Source of the DNA: Sphingopyxis indica
Lineage (GTDB): Bacteria > Pseudomonadota > Alphaproteobacteria > Sphingomonadales > Sphingomonadaceae
NCBI RefSeq assembly: GCF_900188185.1
Contig: NZ_FZPA01000003.1
Location: 124,001-188,000, forward strand
Direction of reading: 5' to 3'
Length of the DNA stretch: 64,000 nucleotides
The position numbers were made by a program, and so were the translations under genes. Below, in pieces: positions 26,439 through 35,006 of this stretch (the first letter of the stretch is position 1; each line of letters begins with the position of its first letter). The notes below the pieces were generated by a model. It ran no database searches, was not told the origin of the DNA, and worked only from the letters and a program-made list of their open reading frames with translations.

Positions 26439-29400
26439 ATGAAATCAATGATCGACGCTCCGTCGCATTTGCGGCGGCATCTGGGCTTGGCGAGTCTGTC
26501 TGCGATCGCGGTGGTGATCGCGACGCCGGCCTTTGCACAGACCGACGAAACCGCACCAGAAGACGGCGACGTTGCGGCAGCACCGGCGCCGGCGCCCGAT
26601 GAATCGATCGTCGTCACCGGCTCGCGCATCCGCACCGTGACGCCGTTCAACAGCCCCGACCCGATTTCGGTCATCGACCCGGAAATCGCGGCGAAGGAGG
26701 GTAAGTTCGACCTTGCTTCGACGCTGCAAAGCTCGCCGGTTGCGGCGGGCTCGACGCAGATCACCGCGGCGATCTCGTCGAATTTCGTGACCAACGGCGG
26801 CCCGGGGGCGCAGACGATCGACCTTCGCGGCCTCGGCCCCAACCGCACGCTGGTCCTGCTCAACGGCCGCCGCGCCGGTCCGGCGGGGACGCGCGGCGGC
26901 GTGTCGTCCTTCGACCTCAACGTGCTTCCCGCCTCGATCGCGAGCAGCGTCGAAATCCTCAAGACCGGCGCATCGTCGGTCTATGGCTCGGACGCGGTCG
27001 CGGGCGTGGTCAACATCAAGACCAAGACCGACATCGACGGGCTCCAGCTCGACTTCAACACCTCGGTCCCGTTCGACAGCGGCGGCGAGGAATATCGCGC
27101 CAGCGCGCTGTGGGGCAAGACGTTCAGCCGCGGCCATTTCCTGATCGCGGGCGACTATACGCACGTCAAGGAACTGGCGCGCGGCGACCGCAGCTATCTG
27201 GCGTGCCCCGAAGCCTATACCTTCCGCGAAGACGGCAGCCGCGCCGACCTGATCGACCCGCGCACGGGCAAGCCGCGGTGCCAGGACCTGCCGTGGGGGC
27301 ATGTGTGGACCTATAACCTCATCGACAATATGCAGCTCGACGGTCCGGGCGGCCCGAACACTGGGCTCAACACCTCGCCCAACGGCGAAACCGTCCTGAT
27401 CCAGTATCAGTATCCGGGCGAAACGCTCGGCATCCCGGCCTATGGCGCGCCCGCCTATTTCGGTGATCTCGGCACGCCGGCGGGCTGGTATCCGGTCGGC
27501 TACAACACCGAATCGCAGCGGGTGCTCAACGCGTATCACCCCTTCTACGACGAACAGACGATCATCCCGAAGACGACGCTGATCACGGGCTACGCCGAGG
27601 GTTCCTACGAGCTGACCGACGATGTCGAAATGTTCGGCGAGTTCCTGTTCAACCGCCGCAAGACCTATCAGAACGGTTTCCGCCAGTTCTGGAACTTCGG
27701 CTTCACCGGCGATCTCTACGGCACCGGCAACCTCTATGGTTCGGGCACGATCTGGGCGCCGGGCTGGCAAGGCGTGAACTTCCTTAGCCCGACGGCGATC
27801 ACCAATCATGCCGACAGCAGCCAGAAGGTCGACTATTATCGCGGCGTCGCCGGATTGCGCGGCGAGGCGCCCGAAGGCGAAGGCTTTTTCGGTGGCTGGC
27901 GCTGGGAAATCTATGGCCAGTACAGCAAGAGCATCGGTCGCTATCGCAGCGAACAGATCCTGCAGGACGTCTATGAGACGGGCTATTTCCAGTCGTCGTC
28001 GTGCGTCGGCACGGTCACGCCGGTATCGGGCAAGCAGTGCATCGACCTGCCATGGGCCGATCCCTATTTCCTGCGCGGCGAACTCACGCCCGAACAGGTC
28101 GATTTCCTCTTCGACTGGGAGGAAGGCAAAACCGTCTACACTCAGTTGACCGGCGAAGCGACGGTGTCGGGTGCGCTGTTCGACCTTCCCGCCGGACCGG
28201 TCTCGATCGCGCTCGGCCTGAACGGACGGCAGGACAAGATCAATGACGTGCCGGGCGAGATCACGCTTGCCGCGAACGCCTGGGGTGCGTCGGCGTCGGG
28301 GATCACCGCGGGCAAGAGCTTCACCAAGGAGGCCTTTGCCGAAATTAACGTTCCGGTGCTTGCAAACAAGCCGTTCTTCGAAGAGCTGACCCTCTCGGCG
28401 GCGGCGCGCGTCACCAGCGTGAAGGCGACGCGGCGGTCCGACGGCGTATCCGACGAGGATAATGGCAACTGGACCTACAAGATCGGTGCCAACTGGGCGC
28501 TCAACGACTGGCTGCGCTTCCGCGCGAGCTATGGCACGTCGTTCCGCGCTCCGGCGCTGTTCGAGCAGTTCCTTGCCGATGAGACGGGCTTCGTTTCGCA
28601 GCGCAATATAGACCCCTGTATCCAGTGGCAGCGCGGCCTCGACCAGGGCACGACGTCCGATCGCGTCGCAGCGAACTGTGCCGCGGACGGCATCCCGGGC
28701 AATTACCCGGGCGGCAGTATCACCGCGACGTCGATTTCGTCGGGCGGTCTTGGCGATCTGCAGTCGGAAACCTCGAACGCGCTCGTCGTCGGTGGCATTC
28801 TGACGCCGAAGTTCGACTTCCTGCCCGATACCACGCTCAACATCGCGGTCGATTATTTCGATATAAAGGTGAAGGGCGAAATCACGCAGCTCGGCGCAAG
28901 CAACATCATCTTCGGCTGCTATGATTCGGAGAGTTTTCCGAACGATCCGCTGTGCGACCTGTTCGTCCGCAGCCCCGCCGGTTCGGTCACCGAATATAAT
29001 ATCACAGACATCACCGACCAGTTCGTGAATATCGCGAGCCAGCGCAACAGCGGCGTCGACGTCGAGATCAACCTGCGTCACGACCTCGGCAACGCCGGCC
29101 GGCTGTCGTTCACCGCCGGCATGACCTTTCAGACGCGCGACGACTTCAAGCTGTTGCCGACCTCGCCCACGACGTCCGACAATGGCGAAGCGGGTTCGCC
29201 CGACTGGGTCGGCGATTTCCGCGCGACGTGGGAATCGCGCGGCGGCTTCACCTTCTTCTATGGCATGAACGTCTATGGCGGCACGTCCGACGTGCAGGAT
29301 TTCCTCGACCGCAACGGTGGCGATCCCTGCATCGATTCGAGCATCTATGGCCGCTATTGCCCGAAGCTGACCACGCCGACGACCTTCTACCACAATGTCT

Positions 29401-29588
29401 CGATCTCGCAGGAGATCAACGACCGGTTCGAGATCACCTTTGGTATCGCCAACCTGTTCGACACCCGCCCGCCGCGGGTGTCGGTGCTGAACGGCGGACA
29501 GATTGCGCTGCTGGGGCCCGCGGTTCTCGCCTCGCAATATCCGTTCACCGGACGCAGGGCCTTCCTGAACATTTCGAGCAAATTCTGA
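26439..29588 (+). CDS. TonB-dependent outer-membrane receptor
   Basis: This 1049-residue receptor has a signal peptide cleaved after AFA (residue 33). A TonB-box-like DESIVVTGSRI follows, then a plug domain (DPISVIDPEIAAKEG, LRGLGPNRTLVLLNGRRAG, VYGSDAVAGVVNIKTK). A large beta-barrel follows, ending in a typical FLNISSKF with a terminal Phe. It imports an unknown ligand using TonB energy. The ATG at 26439 has a GGGGA stretch 8 bases upstream; in-frame TTG 26397 would add an untypical N-terminus. The plug pattern is that of the large sphingomonad receptors often paired with modifying enzymes, here two sulfotransferase-fold proteins downstream. Confidence 0.95.
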   Translation: MKSMIDAPSHLRRHLGLASLSAIAVVIATPAFAQTDETAPEDGDVAAAPAPAPDESIVVTGSRIRTVTPFNSPDPISVIDPEIAAKEGKFDLASTLQSSPVAAGSTQITAAISSNFVTNGGPGAQTIDLRGLGPNRTLVLLNGRRAGPAGTRGGVSSFDLNVLPASIASSVEILKTGASSVYGSDAVAGVVNIKTKTDIDGLQLDFNTSVPFDSGGEEYRASALWGKTFSRGHFLIAGDYTHVKELARGDRSYLACPEAYTFREDGSRADLIDPRTGKPRCQDLPWGHVWTYNLIDNMQLDGPGGPNTGLNTSPNGETVLIQYQYPGETLGIPAYGAPAYFGDLGTPAGWYPVGYNTESQRVLNAYHPFYDEQTIIPKTTLITGYAEGSYELTDDVEMFGEFLFNRRKTYQNGFRQFWNFGFTGDLYGTGNLYGSGTIWAPGWQGVNFLSPTAITNHADSSQKVDYYRGVAGLRGEAPEGEGFFGGWRWEIYGQYSKSIGRYRSEQILQDVYETGYFQSSSCVGTVTPVSGKQCIDLPWADPYFLRGELTPEQVDFLFDWEEGKTVYTQLTGEATVSGALFDLPAGPVSIALGLNGRQDKINDVPGEITLAANAWGASASGITAGKSFTKEAFAEINVPVLANKPFFEELTLSAAARVTSVKATRRSDGVSDEDNGNWTYKIGANWALNDWLRFRASYGTSFRAPALFEQFLADETGFVSQRNIDPCIQWQRGLDQGTTSDRVAANCAADGIPGNYPGGSITATSISSGGLGDLQSETSNALVVGGILTPKFDFLPDTTLNIAVDYFDIKVKGEITQLGASNIIFGCYDSESFPNDPLCDLFVRSPAGSVTEYNITDITDQFVNIASQRNSGVDVEINLRHDLGNAGRLSFTAGMTFQTRDDFKLLPTSPTTSDNGEAGSPDWVGDFRATWESRGGFTFFYGMNVYGGTSDVQDFLDRNGGDPCIDSSIYGRYCPKLTTPTTFYHNVSISQEINDRFEITFGIANLFDTRPPRVSVLNGGQIALLGPAVLASQYPFTGRRAFLNISSKF

Positions 29589-29610
29589 TCGATTTGACAG
29601 ACTATGGGGC

Positions 29611-29645
29611 GGGGCGGCATGGAAACGTGCCGCCCCGTTTCTTTT
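29611..29645 (+). terminator. Terminator after TonB receptor
   Basis: GGGGCGGCA (29611-29619) pairs perfectly with TGCCGCCCC (29628-29636) and is followed by GTTTCTTTT. It sits between the receptor stop and the sulfotransferase gene 29 bases further on, so readthrough would be needed for co-transcription. Confidence 0.85.
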
Positions 29646-29673
29646 GACCGGACAGCAAGGGAGCCGACCGGCC

Positions 29674-30459
29674 GTGCCCACCGTTCTCGTGAAGCCCGAC
29701 ACGCTCGACGACGAAAACCGCCGCTTCGCGCAGGCGCCGCTGCGCCAGCCCGTTTTCCTGAACAGCGTGCCCAAGAGCGGCAGCCACCTGCTGCGCAACA
29801 TCATGCGCATGTTCGTGCCGGTCGAGCAGCAATATGGCGCCGACTTCATCCAGTGGCCCAATCTGCAGCAGCACCGCGCCGCCTTCGACCCGGCACGGCC
29901 GATGCTCAGCTGGGGGCATCTTTTCCTCGCCGACGCCTCGGCGATCGAGACCGCGCCGGCGCGGCGCATCCTCCTCTATCGCGATCCCTATGACTGGGTG
30001 ATCGCGCGCGCGCGCTTCTTCGCCTCGGAGCAGTTTTCGGGCAATATGGAGCATCTGAAGTCGGGGGCGCTGACCGCCGACGAGCTGCTGACGATGATGA
30101 TCTTCGGCCTTCCCGGCAAGGCTCCCTCGCTCAGCGACATTTATGAAATGAACGCCGCCGCCTGGCTCGGCGCGCGCGTCCATGTCGTCAAATATGAGGA
30201 TCTGGTGCGCCACCTCTCCGACCTCGACAGCAATGCGGCCGGCGGCTTTTTCGCCGATCTGCTCGCCGCGTGCGGGATCGACCGGCCGGGCGACTGGCAG
30301 GAACGGGTCCGCGTCGGGTCCGATCGCAAACAGAGCGGGACCGCGCGCGAGAATCTCACCGGGGTCGGCATCGACTTTCCCGAAACGCTCGGGCCGCGCC
30401 ACCGTGCGCTGGTCGACTATCAGGCGCCCGGCCTTCGCGCGCTGCTCGGTTATGAATAG
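29674..30459 (+). CDS. Sulfotransferase domain protein
   Basis: This 261-residue protein has the PAPS 5'-phosphosulfate-binding loop FLNSVPKSGSHLLRNIM (PKSGS at 33-37) and the 3'-phosphate-binding segment LLYRDPYDWVIARARFF. Sulfotransferases move sulfate from PAPS to a hydroxyl or amine; the acceptor is unknown. I chose GTG 29674 because AAGGGAG lies 11 bases upstream; a TTG at 29644 would add ten residues inside the terminator. It has no signal peptide, so it is probably cytoplasmic. It is followed at once by a second, TPR-fused sulfotransferase gene. Confidence 0.87.
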   Translation: MPTVLVKPDTLDDENRRFAQAPLRQPVFLNSVPKSGSHLLRNIMRMFVPVEQQYGADFIQWPNLQQHRAAFDPARPMLSWGHLFLADASAIETAPARRILLYRDPYDWVIARARFFASEQFSGNMEHLKSGALTADELLTMMIFGLPGKAPSLSDIYEMNAAAWLGARVHVVKYEDLVRHLSDLDSNAAGGFFADLLAACGIDRPGDWQERVRVGSDRKQSGTARENLTGVGIDFPETLGPRHRALVDYQAPGLRALLGYE

Positions 30460-30475
30460 GGGCGGGAGCGCGCGC

Positions 30476-32059
30476 GTGAATGTGACCGGCACCGTGACGA
30501 CCTATTCGGCCTTGACCAAGGCCGACGAACTCGCCGCCGCGGGCCGGCTTGAGGCGGCGGCACAGCGGGTGATCGAGCATCTGCGCCGCCACCCCGACGA
30601 ACCCAAGGGACTCGCCAAGCTCGGCGAACTCGCCATGCTTCTCGGCGCACTCGGCCAGGCCGAGCAATTCCTGCGCAGCGCGATCCTGCGCGGCGAAAAC
30701 GGGATCGGCGTCCGCCGTAACCTCGCCTCGGTTCTCAACCAGCAGGAGCGGCTCGACGAGGCGCGCGCGATGTTCGAGGCGCTGGCGGAGGAAAGCGATG
30801 ATCCGACGATCGCCGCGCTGCACGCGCTGGCGCTCGACAAGCTGGGACGCGCCGACGAAGCGCGCGCGATCCTCGAACAGCTGATCGAGGCGCACCCCGA
30901 CCAGCCGCATTATCGGATCAGCCATGGCCATATTCTGCGCGCCGCGGGGCAGGTCGACGAGGCGGTCGCTGCCTATCGCAAAGCGGCCGAAATCGACTAT
31001 GAATGCGGCGAAGCCTGGTGGGGACTTGCAAGCATCAAGAGCCGCATCTTCACCGACGCCGATATCGAGACGATGCGCAAGGGGCTGAACGTCGCGATCG
31101 ACATCCGCAACAGCGCACCGCTGCATTTCGCGCTCGGGCGCGCACTCCACGACCGCAAGCACTACGCCGAAGCGTTCGACCATTATCGCGAGGGCAACCG
31201 CCAGCGTGCCGAGAGCATCGGCTATGACGCGCGCGAGCTGACCGACGAGGTCGCCGAGATCGAGCAGGTGGTGGATCGTAACTTCATCGCGTCGCTCCCC
31301 GAGGCACCGGCCGGCGACGCAACCCCCGTTTTCATCGTCAGCCTGCCGCGCTCGGGCTCGACCCTCCTCGAGCAGATGCTCGGCAGCCACCCCGACGTCG
31401 AGCCCGTCGGCGAACTCCCTTACGCCCCCGCCATCCTGCGCGGAGCGATGGAAATGGCGACCCGCCGGGGACCGTCAACCGTGCCGCAGCTGATCGCTGC
31501 CCTTTCGGACGAACAGGCGGCGGCGATGGGCGATGACTATCTCCGCCGCGCGAGCCTGCATCGCCGGACGGACGCGCGCCATTTCATCGACAAGCTACCG
31601 CACAATTGGAGCAACATCCTGTTCCTGCGTAAGATTTTGCCGCAGGCGAAGTTCCTCGACATCCGCCGCCCGGCGATGGACTGCTGCTTTTCCAACTTCA
31701 CGCAGAGTTTCTCGCGCGCGCACGCCTCTTCCTTTGCGCTCGAACATATCGGGCAATGCTATGCCGATTATGTGCGGCTGATGACGCATCTGGACCGCAT
31801 CGCGCCGGGGCTGATCCATCACATCGATTATGCCGCGATGGTCGAAGATTCCGAACCGCAGCTTCGCCGTGCGCTTGCCCATCTCGGGCTCGACTGGGAC
31901 CCCGCGGTGCTCGAATTCCACAAGCTCGACCGCGTCGTCCGCACCCCGTCGAGCGAACAGGTGCGCCGCCCGCTCAACCGCGACGGGATGGAGGTGTGGC
32001 GGCCCTATGCCGAATGGCTCGGCCCCTTGCGCGAAGCACTGGGCAAGCTTGCCGAATGA
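30476..32059 (+). CDS. Tetratricopeptide-repeat sulfotransferase family protein
   Basis: The 527-residue two-part protein has TPR-like helical repeats across about 1-260 (for example NLASVLNQQERLDEARAMFE, HALALDKLGRADEARAILEQ and GHILRAAGQVDEAVAAYRKA). A sulfotransferase domain follows with the PAPS loop VSLPRSGSTLLEQML near 290 and the downstream FLDIRRPAMDCCFSNF segment. The TPR part probably binds a protein or peptide partner. I chose GTG 30476, with GGGAG 7 bases upstream; ATG 30452 would give an 8-base overlap with the previous gene. Similar TPR-sulfotransferases occur next to TonB receptors in sphingomonads; their acceptors are unknown. Confidence 0.88.
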   Translation: MNVTGTVTTYSALTKADELAAAGRLEAAAQRVIEHLRRHPDEPKGLAKLGELAMLLGALGQAEQFLRSAILRGENGIGVRRNLASVLNQQERLDEARAMFEALAEESDDPTIAALHALALDKLGRADEARAILEQLIEAHPDQPHYRISHGHILRAAGQVDEAVAAYRKAAEIDYECGEAWWGLASIKSRIFTDADIETMRKGLNVAIDIRNSAPLHFALGRALHDRKHYAEAFDHYREGNRQRAESIGYDARELTDEVAEIEQVVDRNFIASLPEAPAGDATPVFIVSLPRSGSTLLEQMLGSHPDVEPVGELPYAPAILRGAMEMATRRGPSTVPQLIAALSDEQAAAMGDDYLRRASLHRRTDARHFIDKLPHNWSNILFLRKILPQAKFLDIRRPAMDCCFSNFTQSFSRAHASSFALEHIGQCYADYVRLMTHLDRIAPGLIHHIDYAAMVEDSEPQLRRALAHLGLDWDPAVLEFHKLDRVVRTPSSEQVRRPLNRDGMEVWRPYAEWLGPLREALGKLAE

Positions 32060-32062
32060 AAA

Positions 32063-32097
32063 CGGCGCCGGAATCGTCCGGCGCCGCCTTTCGGTTT
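32063..32097. terminator. Bidirectional terminator between TPR-sulfotransferase gene and ahcY
   Basis: CGGCGCCGG (32063-32071) and CCGGCGCCG (32078-32086) form a perfect 9-bp stem with a 6-base loop. It is followed by CCTTTCGGTTT on the plus strand and by a T-rich stretch on the minus strand, suiting the convergent gene ends. Confidence 0.82.
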
Positions 32098-32117
32098 CAT
32101 GTGGTGCGAAGCTGCAA

Positions 32118-33524
32118 TCAATACCGATAATGATCGGGTTTGAACGGCCCTTCGACCGGCACGCCGATATAGTCGGCCTGCTTCTGTGTCAGCTTCGACA
32201 GCTTGACGCCCAGTTTCTCGAGGTGCAGCGCCGCGACCTTTTCGTCGAGATGCTTGGGCAGCACATAGACCTGGTTCTGATAGTCGCCGGCCTTGGTGAA
32301 CAGCTCGATCTGTGCGAGCGTCTGGTTGGTGAAGCTCGACGACATCACGAACGACGGGTGACCCGTCGCGCAGCCGAGGTTCACGAGGCGGCCCTTGGCA
32401 AGGATGATGATTTCCTTGCCGTCGGGGAATTTGACGAGGTCGGTGCCCGGCTTGACTTCGGTCCAGTCGTAGTTGGCGAGCGCCGCGATCTGGATTTCGC
32501 TGTCGAAGTGGCCGATGTTGCAGACGATCGCCATCGGTTTCATCGCCGCCATATGCTCGGCGGTGATGACGTCGGCGTTGCCGGTCGCGGTGACGAAGAT
32601 GTCGGCGCGGCCGACCGCTTCGTCCATCGTCACGACCTCATAGCCTTCCATCGCCGCCTGCAGCGCGCAGATCGGATCGACTTCGGTAACGAGCACGCGC
32701 GCGCCGCCGTTGCGCAGGCTCGCCGCCGAGCCCTTGCCGACGTCGCCGAAGCCCGCGACGCACGCGACCTTGCCCGCGAGCATCACGTCGGTCGCGCGGC
32801 GGATCGCGTCGACGAGGCTTTCCTTGCAGCCATAGAGATTGTCGAATTTCGACTTGGTGACGCTGTCGTTGACGTTGATCGCGGGGAAAGGCAGCTTGCC
32901 CTCCCTGGCGATCTGATAGAGGCGATGGACGCCCGTCGTCGTTTCTTCGGACACGCCCTTGATGTTGCGCACGCTCTTGGTGAGATAGCCGGGCTTCGCG
33001 GCGAGGAAGGCCTTCAGCGCGCGGACGAATTCGACTTCCTCGGCATTGGTCGGCTCGAACAATTCCTCGCCCGCTTCGACGCGCGCGCCCCACAGCGCGA
33101 ACATGGTCGCGTCGCCGCCATCGTCGAGGATCATGTTGGCGGTCTCGTCGCCCCAGTCGAAGATGCGGCCGACATAGTCCCAATAGTCGGCGAGGCTTTC
33201 GCCCTTCACCGCGAACACCGGCGTGCCACCCGCGGCGATCGCGGCGGCGGCATGATCCTGCGTCGAATAGATGTTGCACGTCGCCCAGCGCACGTCGGCG
33301 CCGAGCGCCTTCAGCGTTTCGATCAGCACCGCGGTCTGGATCGTCATGTGCAGCGAGCCGGTGATGCGCGCGCCCTTCAGCGGCTGCGCCGCGCCATATT
33401 CGTCGCGCAGCGCCATCAGGCCGGGCATTTCGGTTTCGGCGATCGCGATTTCCTTGCGCCCGAAATCGGCGAGGCCGATGTCGGCGATCACATAGTCACG
33501 GGTGTCGGCGGCGAGAGTGGCCAC
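32118..33524 (-). CDS. ahcY: Adenosylhomocysteinase
   Basis: This 468-residue NAD-dependent enzyme hydrolyses S-adenosylhomocysteine to homocysteine and adenosine, removing the product of methylation. The NAD-binding [16 protein letters not shown] is intact. The catalytic-site stretches [16 protein letters not shown] and [20 protein letters not shown], and the C-terminal HYRY, match bacterial SahH. The length with its central insertion is typical. ATG 33524 is preceded by a CAGGAGAT ribosome-binding site. A 20-bp AT-rich palindrome about 100 bp upstream is a candidate operator. Confidence 0.98.
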   Translation of the reverse strand: MATLAADTRDYVIADIGLADFGRKEIAIAETEMPGLMALRDEYGAAQPLKGARITGSLHMTIQTAVLIETLKALGADVRWATCNIYSTQDHAAAAIAAGGTPVFAVKGESLADYWDYVGRIFDWGDETANMILDDGGDATMFALWGARVEAGEELFEPTNAEEVEFVRALKAFLAAKPGYLTKSVRNIKGVSEETTTGVHRLYQIAREGKLPFPAINVNDSVTKSKFDNLYGCKESLVDAIRRATDVMLAGKVACVAGFGDVGKGSAASLRNGGARVLVTEVDPICALQAAMEGYEVVTMDEAVGRADIFVTATGNADVITAEHMAAMKPMAIVCNIGHFDSEIQIAALANYDWTEVKPGTDLVKFPDGKEIIILAKGRLVNLGCATGHPSFVMSSSFTNQTLAQIELFTKAGDYQNQVYVLPKHLDEKVAALHLEKLGVKLSKLTQKQADYIGVPVEGPFKPDHYRY

Positions 33525-33625
33525 GGTCGATATCTCCTGTCAGGCGGTTTGCGGCCGCTTGGGCGCGGCCCGAAATGGCGAGCAATTATATTGCGCGCCT
33601 TAGCCCAAAGCGCGCCTCCCATCAA

Positions 33626-33645
33626 ATATAAACTATTCTTTATAT
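33626..33645 (-). promoter_or_regulatory. Candidate operator upstream of ahcY
   Basis: ATATAAA-CTATTC-TTTATAT is a perfect 7+7 bp inverted repeat with a 6-base centre, about 100 bp upstream of the ahcY start, in the most AT-rich spot of the region. Its size suits a dimeric winged-helix repressor. The ArsR-family SAH sensor SahR is known to control ahcY in some Proteobacteria, but assignment here is inference. Confidence 0.55.
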
Positions 33646-33734
33646 CGCAAGCCGGAGCCGGCCCGCGCGAGACCAGCGCGCACGATTCGCAGGCCGCCAA
33701 TTCGGCGGCGGCGCGAAAAAAATTTTGAGGCGCG

Positions 33735-33865
33735 CCGATTGTGACAATCGGCAGCGCAGATTTGTGACACCGAGTCGCCTGCGCCAAGATTATGGAAATC
33801 AAGACTTATAATGCGACCTGCGATGAGCATAAAAAGCCTATGTGACACCTGTGTGACACATAGGC
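33735..33865 (+). promoter_or_regulatory. Cluster of TGTGACA motifs and inverted repeats
   Basis: Four TGTGACA copies start at 33740, 33763, 33841 and 33852. The last two are extended to TGTGACAC and lie 11 bp apart, the spacing of OmpR-family direct-repeat sites. The first lies in the perfect palindrome CCGATTG-TGA-CAATCGG (33735-33751). The last pair lies inside GCCTATGTG-N12-CACATAGGC (33836-33865). They precede the gene at 33931 by 66-190 bp. Confidence 0.5.
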
Positions 33866-33930
33866 CGGAATATTGACTTTTCGGCGCCGCGGACGGAAAA
33901 TCTCCTAAAGTTTTTGGGGAGATAGTTTCG

Positions 33931-34329
33931 ATGAAAAAAATCCTGGTTCCGCTTGTCGCACTGGCCTTCGCAACCCCTGCCACGGCGCAATCAATCGTCG
34001 TCGTGACCGCGCCGCAGCCCGATTCGATGGTGCTGCCGGTCGCCTATCCCGAATTGAAGGCAGGCCAGAACGAGGCGGCGGTTGCCAAATTGACGAGCAA
34101 CACGGCGCTCGGCGCGCGCGATCCGTCGCGGCTGATCAACCTCGGCACAGCCTATGCGCGCCTCGGCCGCACCGACGAAGCGCGCACCGCCTATGAGGCC
34201 GCCGCGGCGAGCCCAATCCGCTACGACCTCGAACTCGCGAGCGGTGACTATATGGATTCGCGCTGGGCCGCGCGCACCGCGCTCGCCAATCTCGACGCCG
34301 GCCGCGCGCAGATCGCGCTCGCGCGCTGA
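33931..34329 (+). CDS. Small periplasmic protein with TPR-like repeat
   Basis: This 132-residue protein has a clear signal peptide (MKKILVPLVALAFATPATAQ, cleaved after ATA near residue 19). One or two TPR-like helical pairs follow (LINLGTAYARLGRTDEARTAYEAAAA). A strong GGGGAGA ribosome-binding site precedes the ATG. The function is not recognised; small tetratricopeptide-like periplasmic proteins of this kind are common in sphingomonads. It is transcribed alone, has its own terminator, and has an elaborate upstream region with repeated TGTGACA motifs, suggesting envelope-stress or two-component control (inference). Confidence 0.82.
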   Translation: MKKILVPLVALAFATPATAQSIVVVTAPQPDSMVLPVAYPELKAGQNEAAVAKLTSNTALGARDPSRLINLGTAYARLGRTDEARTAYEAAAASPIRYDLELASGDYMDSRWAARTALANLDAGRAQIALAR

Positions 34330-34337
34330 TTCGACAC

Positions 34338-34375
34338 GCCCCTCCGCTCCGGCCGGAGGGGCTTTCCTTCTTTTT
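34338..34375 (+). terminator. Terminator after small TPR protein
   Basis: GCCCCTCCG (34338-34346) pairs with CGGAGGGGC (34354-34362) across a 7-base loop, followed by CTTTCCTTCTTTTT. It ends at the stop codon of the convergent YqgE gene. Confidence 0.9.
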
Positions 34376-34938
34376 CAGGCTTCACCGCCCTCGGTGGTCA
34401 GCAGCCGCGCGTCGACCCCCGCTTCGGCGAAGGCGGCCTGCCAGCGCTGATCGGGCGGGGTATCGAACAACAGCGCATCGCTGCCCGGCGTCACATGCCA
34501 GCCGTGGCGCACCAATTCCTCCTCGAGCTGCCCCGGCGACCAGCCGGCATAGCCCAGCGCGACGAGCCAGCGCGACGGCCCGCGCCCCTCGCCGATCGCG
34601 CGCAATATGTCGTGCGAGCTCGAGATCATCCAGCGACCGGCGACCTGCACCGCACCCTCGCCGCCCCAATCGTCCGAGTGGAGCACGAAACCGCGCGACG
34701 GCTCGACCGGGCCGCCGAGGAAGACGGGCGTGTCGAGCGGGTCGTCGTGCGCGATCTCGAGCTGGTCGAGCACCGCCCCGACGCTCATCCCGTCGATCGG
34801 GTCGGCGATCCCGATGCCCATCGCGCCGTCTTCGTCATGGCTGATCATCGCGATCACCGAATGCTCGAAGCGGGGATCGCCGATGCCGGGCAGCGCGAGC
34901 AGCAGCTGGCCGGTGAACCAGGTCGGTGCCATATCCAT
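34375..34938 (-). CDS. YqgE/AlgH family protein
   Basis: The 187-residue member of the UPF0301 family has the typical start PTWFTGQLLLALPGIGDPRFEHSVI, HDEDGAMGI, PVFLGGPVEPSRGFVLHS and GYAGWSPGQLEEEL. Its molecular function remains unclear despite the AlgH name from alginate regulation in Pseudomonas. The ATG giving MDMAPTW yields the family-typical length. It lies 68 bases downstream of recF on the same strand. Confidence 0.95.
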   Translation of the reverse strand: MDMAPTWFTGQLLLALPGIGDPRFEHSVIAMISHDEDGAMGIGIADPIDGMSVGAVLDQLEIAHDDPLDTPVFLGGPVEPSRGFVLHSDDWGGEGAVQVAGRWMISSSHDILRAIGEGRGPSRWLVALGYAGWSPGQLEEELVRHGWHVTPGSDALLFDTPPDQRWQAAFAEAGVDARLLTTEGGEA

Positions 34939-35006
34939 GCGCCTATCATGAACTTGCAAGCCGGTCGGGTCCAGCCTCTTTGACCGCTGGACTTTGCCGG
35001 CCACCG

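Larger units (their letters stand above)
33525..33930. other. Divergent intergenic region, ahcY and TPR gene
   Basis: The 406-bp region has no credible gene. It is notably AT-richer than the surroundings and contains a perfect ATATAAA-N6-TTTATAT palindrome on the ahcY side and several TGTGACA motifs with inverted repeats on the other side (listed separately). Confidence 0.7.

Noticed and set aside
26445..29969. Very long open frame on the minus strand opposite the TonB receptor gene
   Set aside because: It is the high-GC antisense shadow of a clear receptor; its translation is Arg/Val-rich with no recognisable domain.
33525..33930. SAH or SAM riboswitch upstream of ahcY
   Set aside because: I could not trace the expected conserved helices and loops; the AT-rich palindrome explains the signal better as a protein site.
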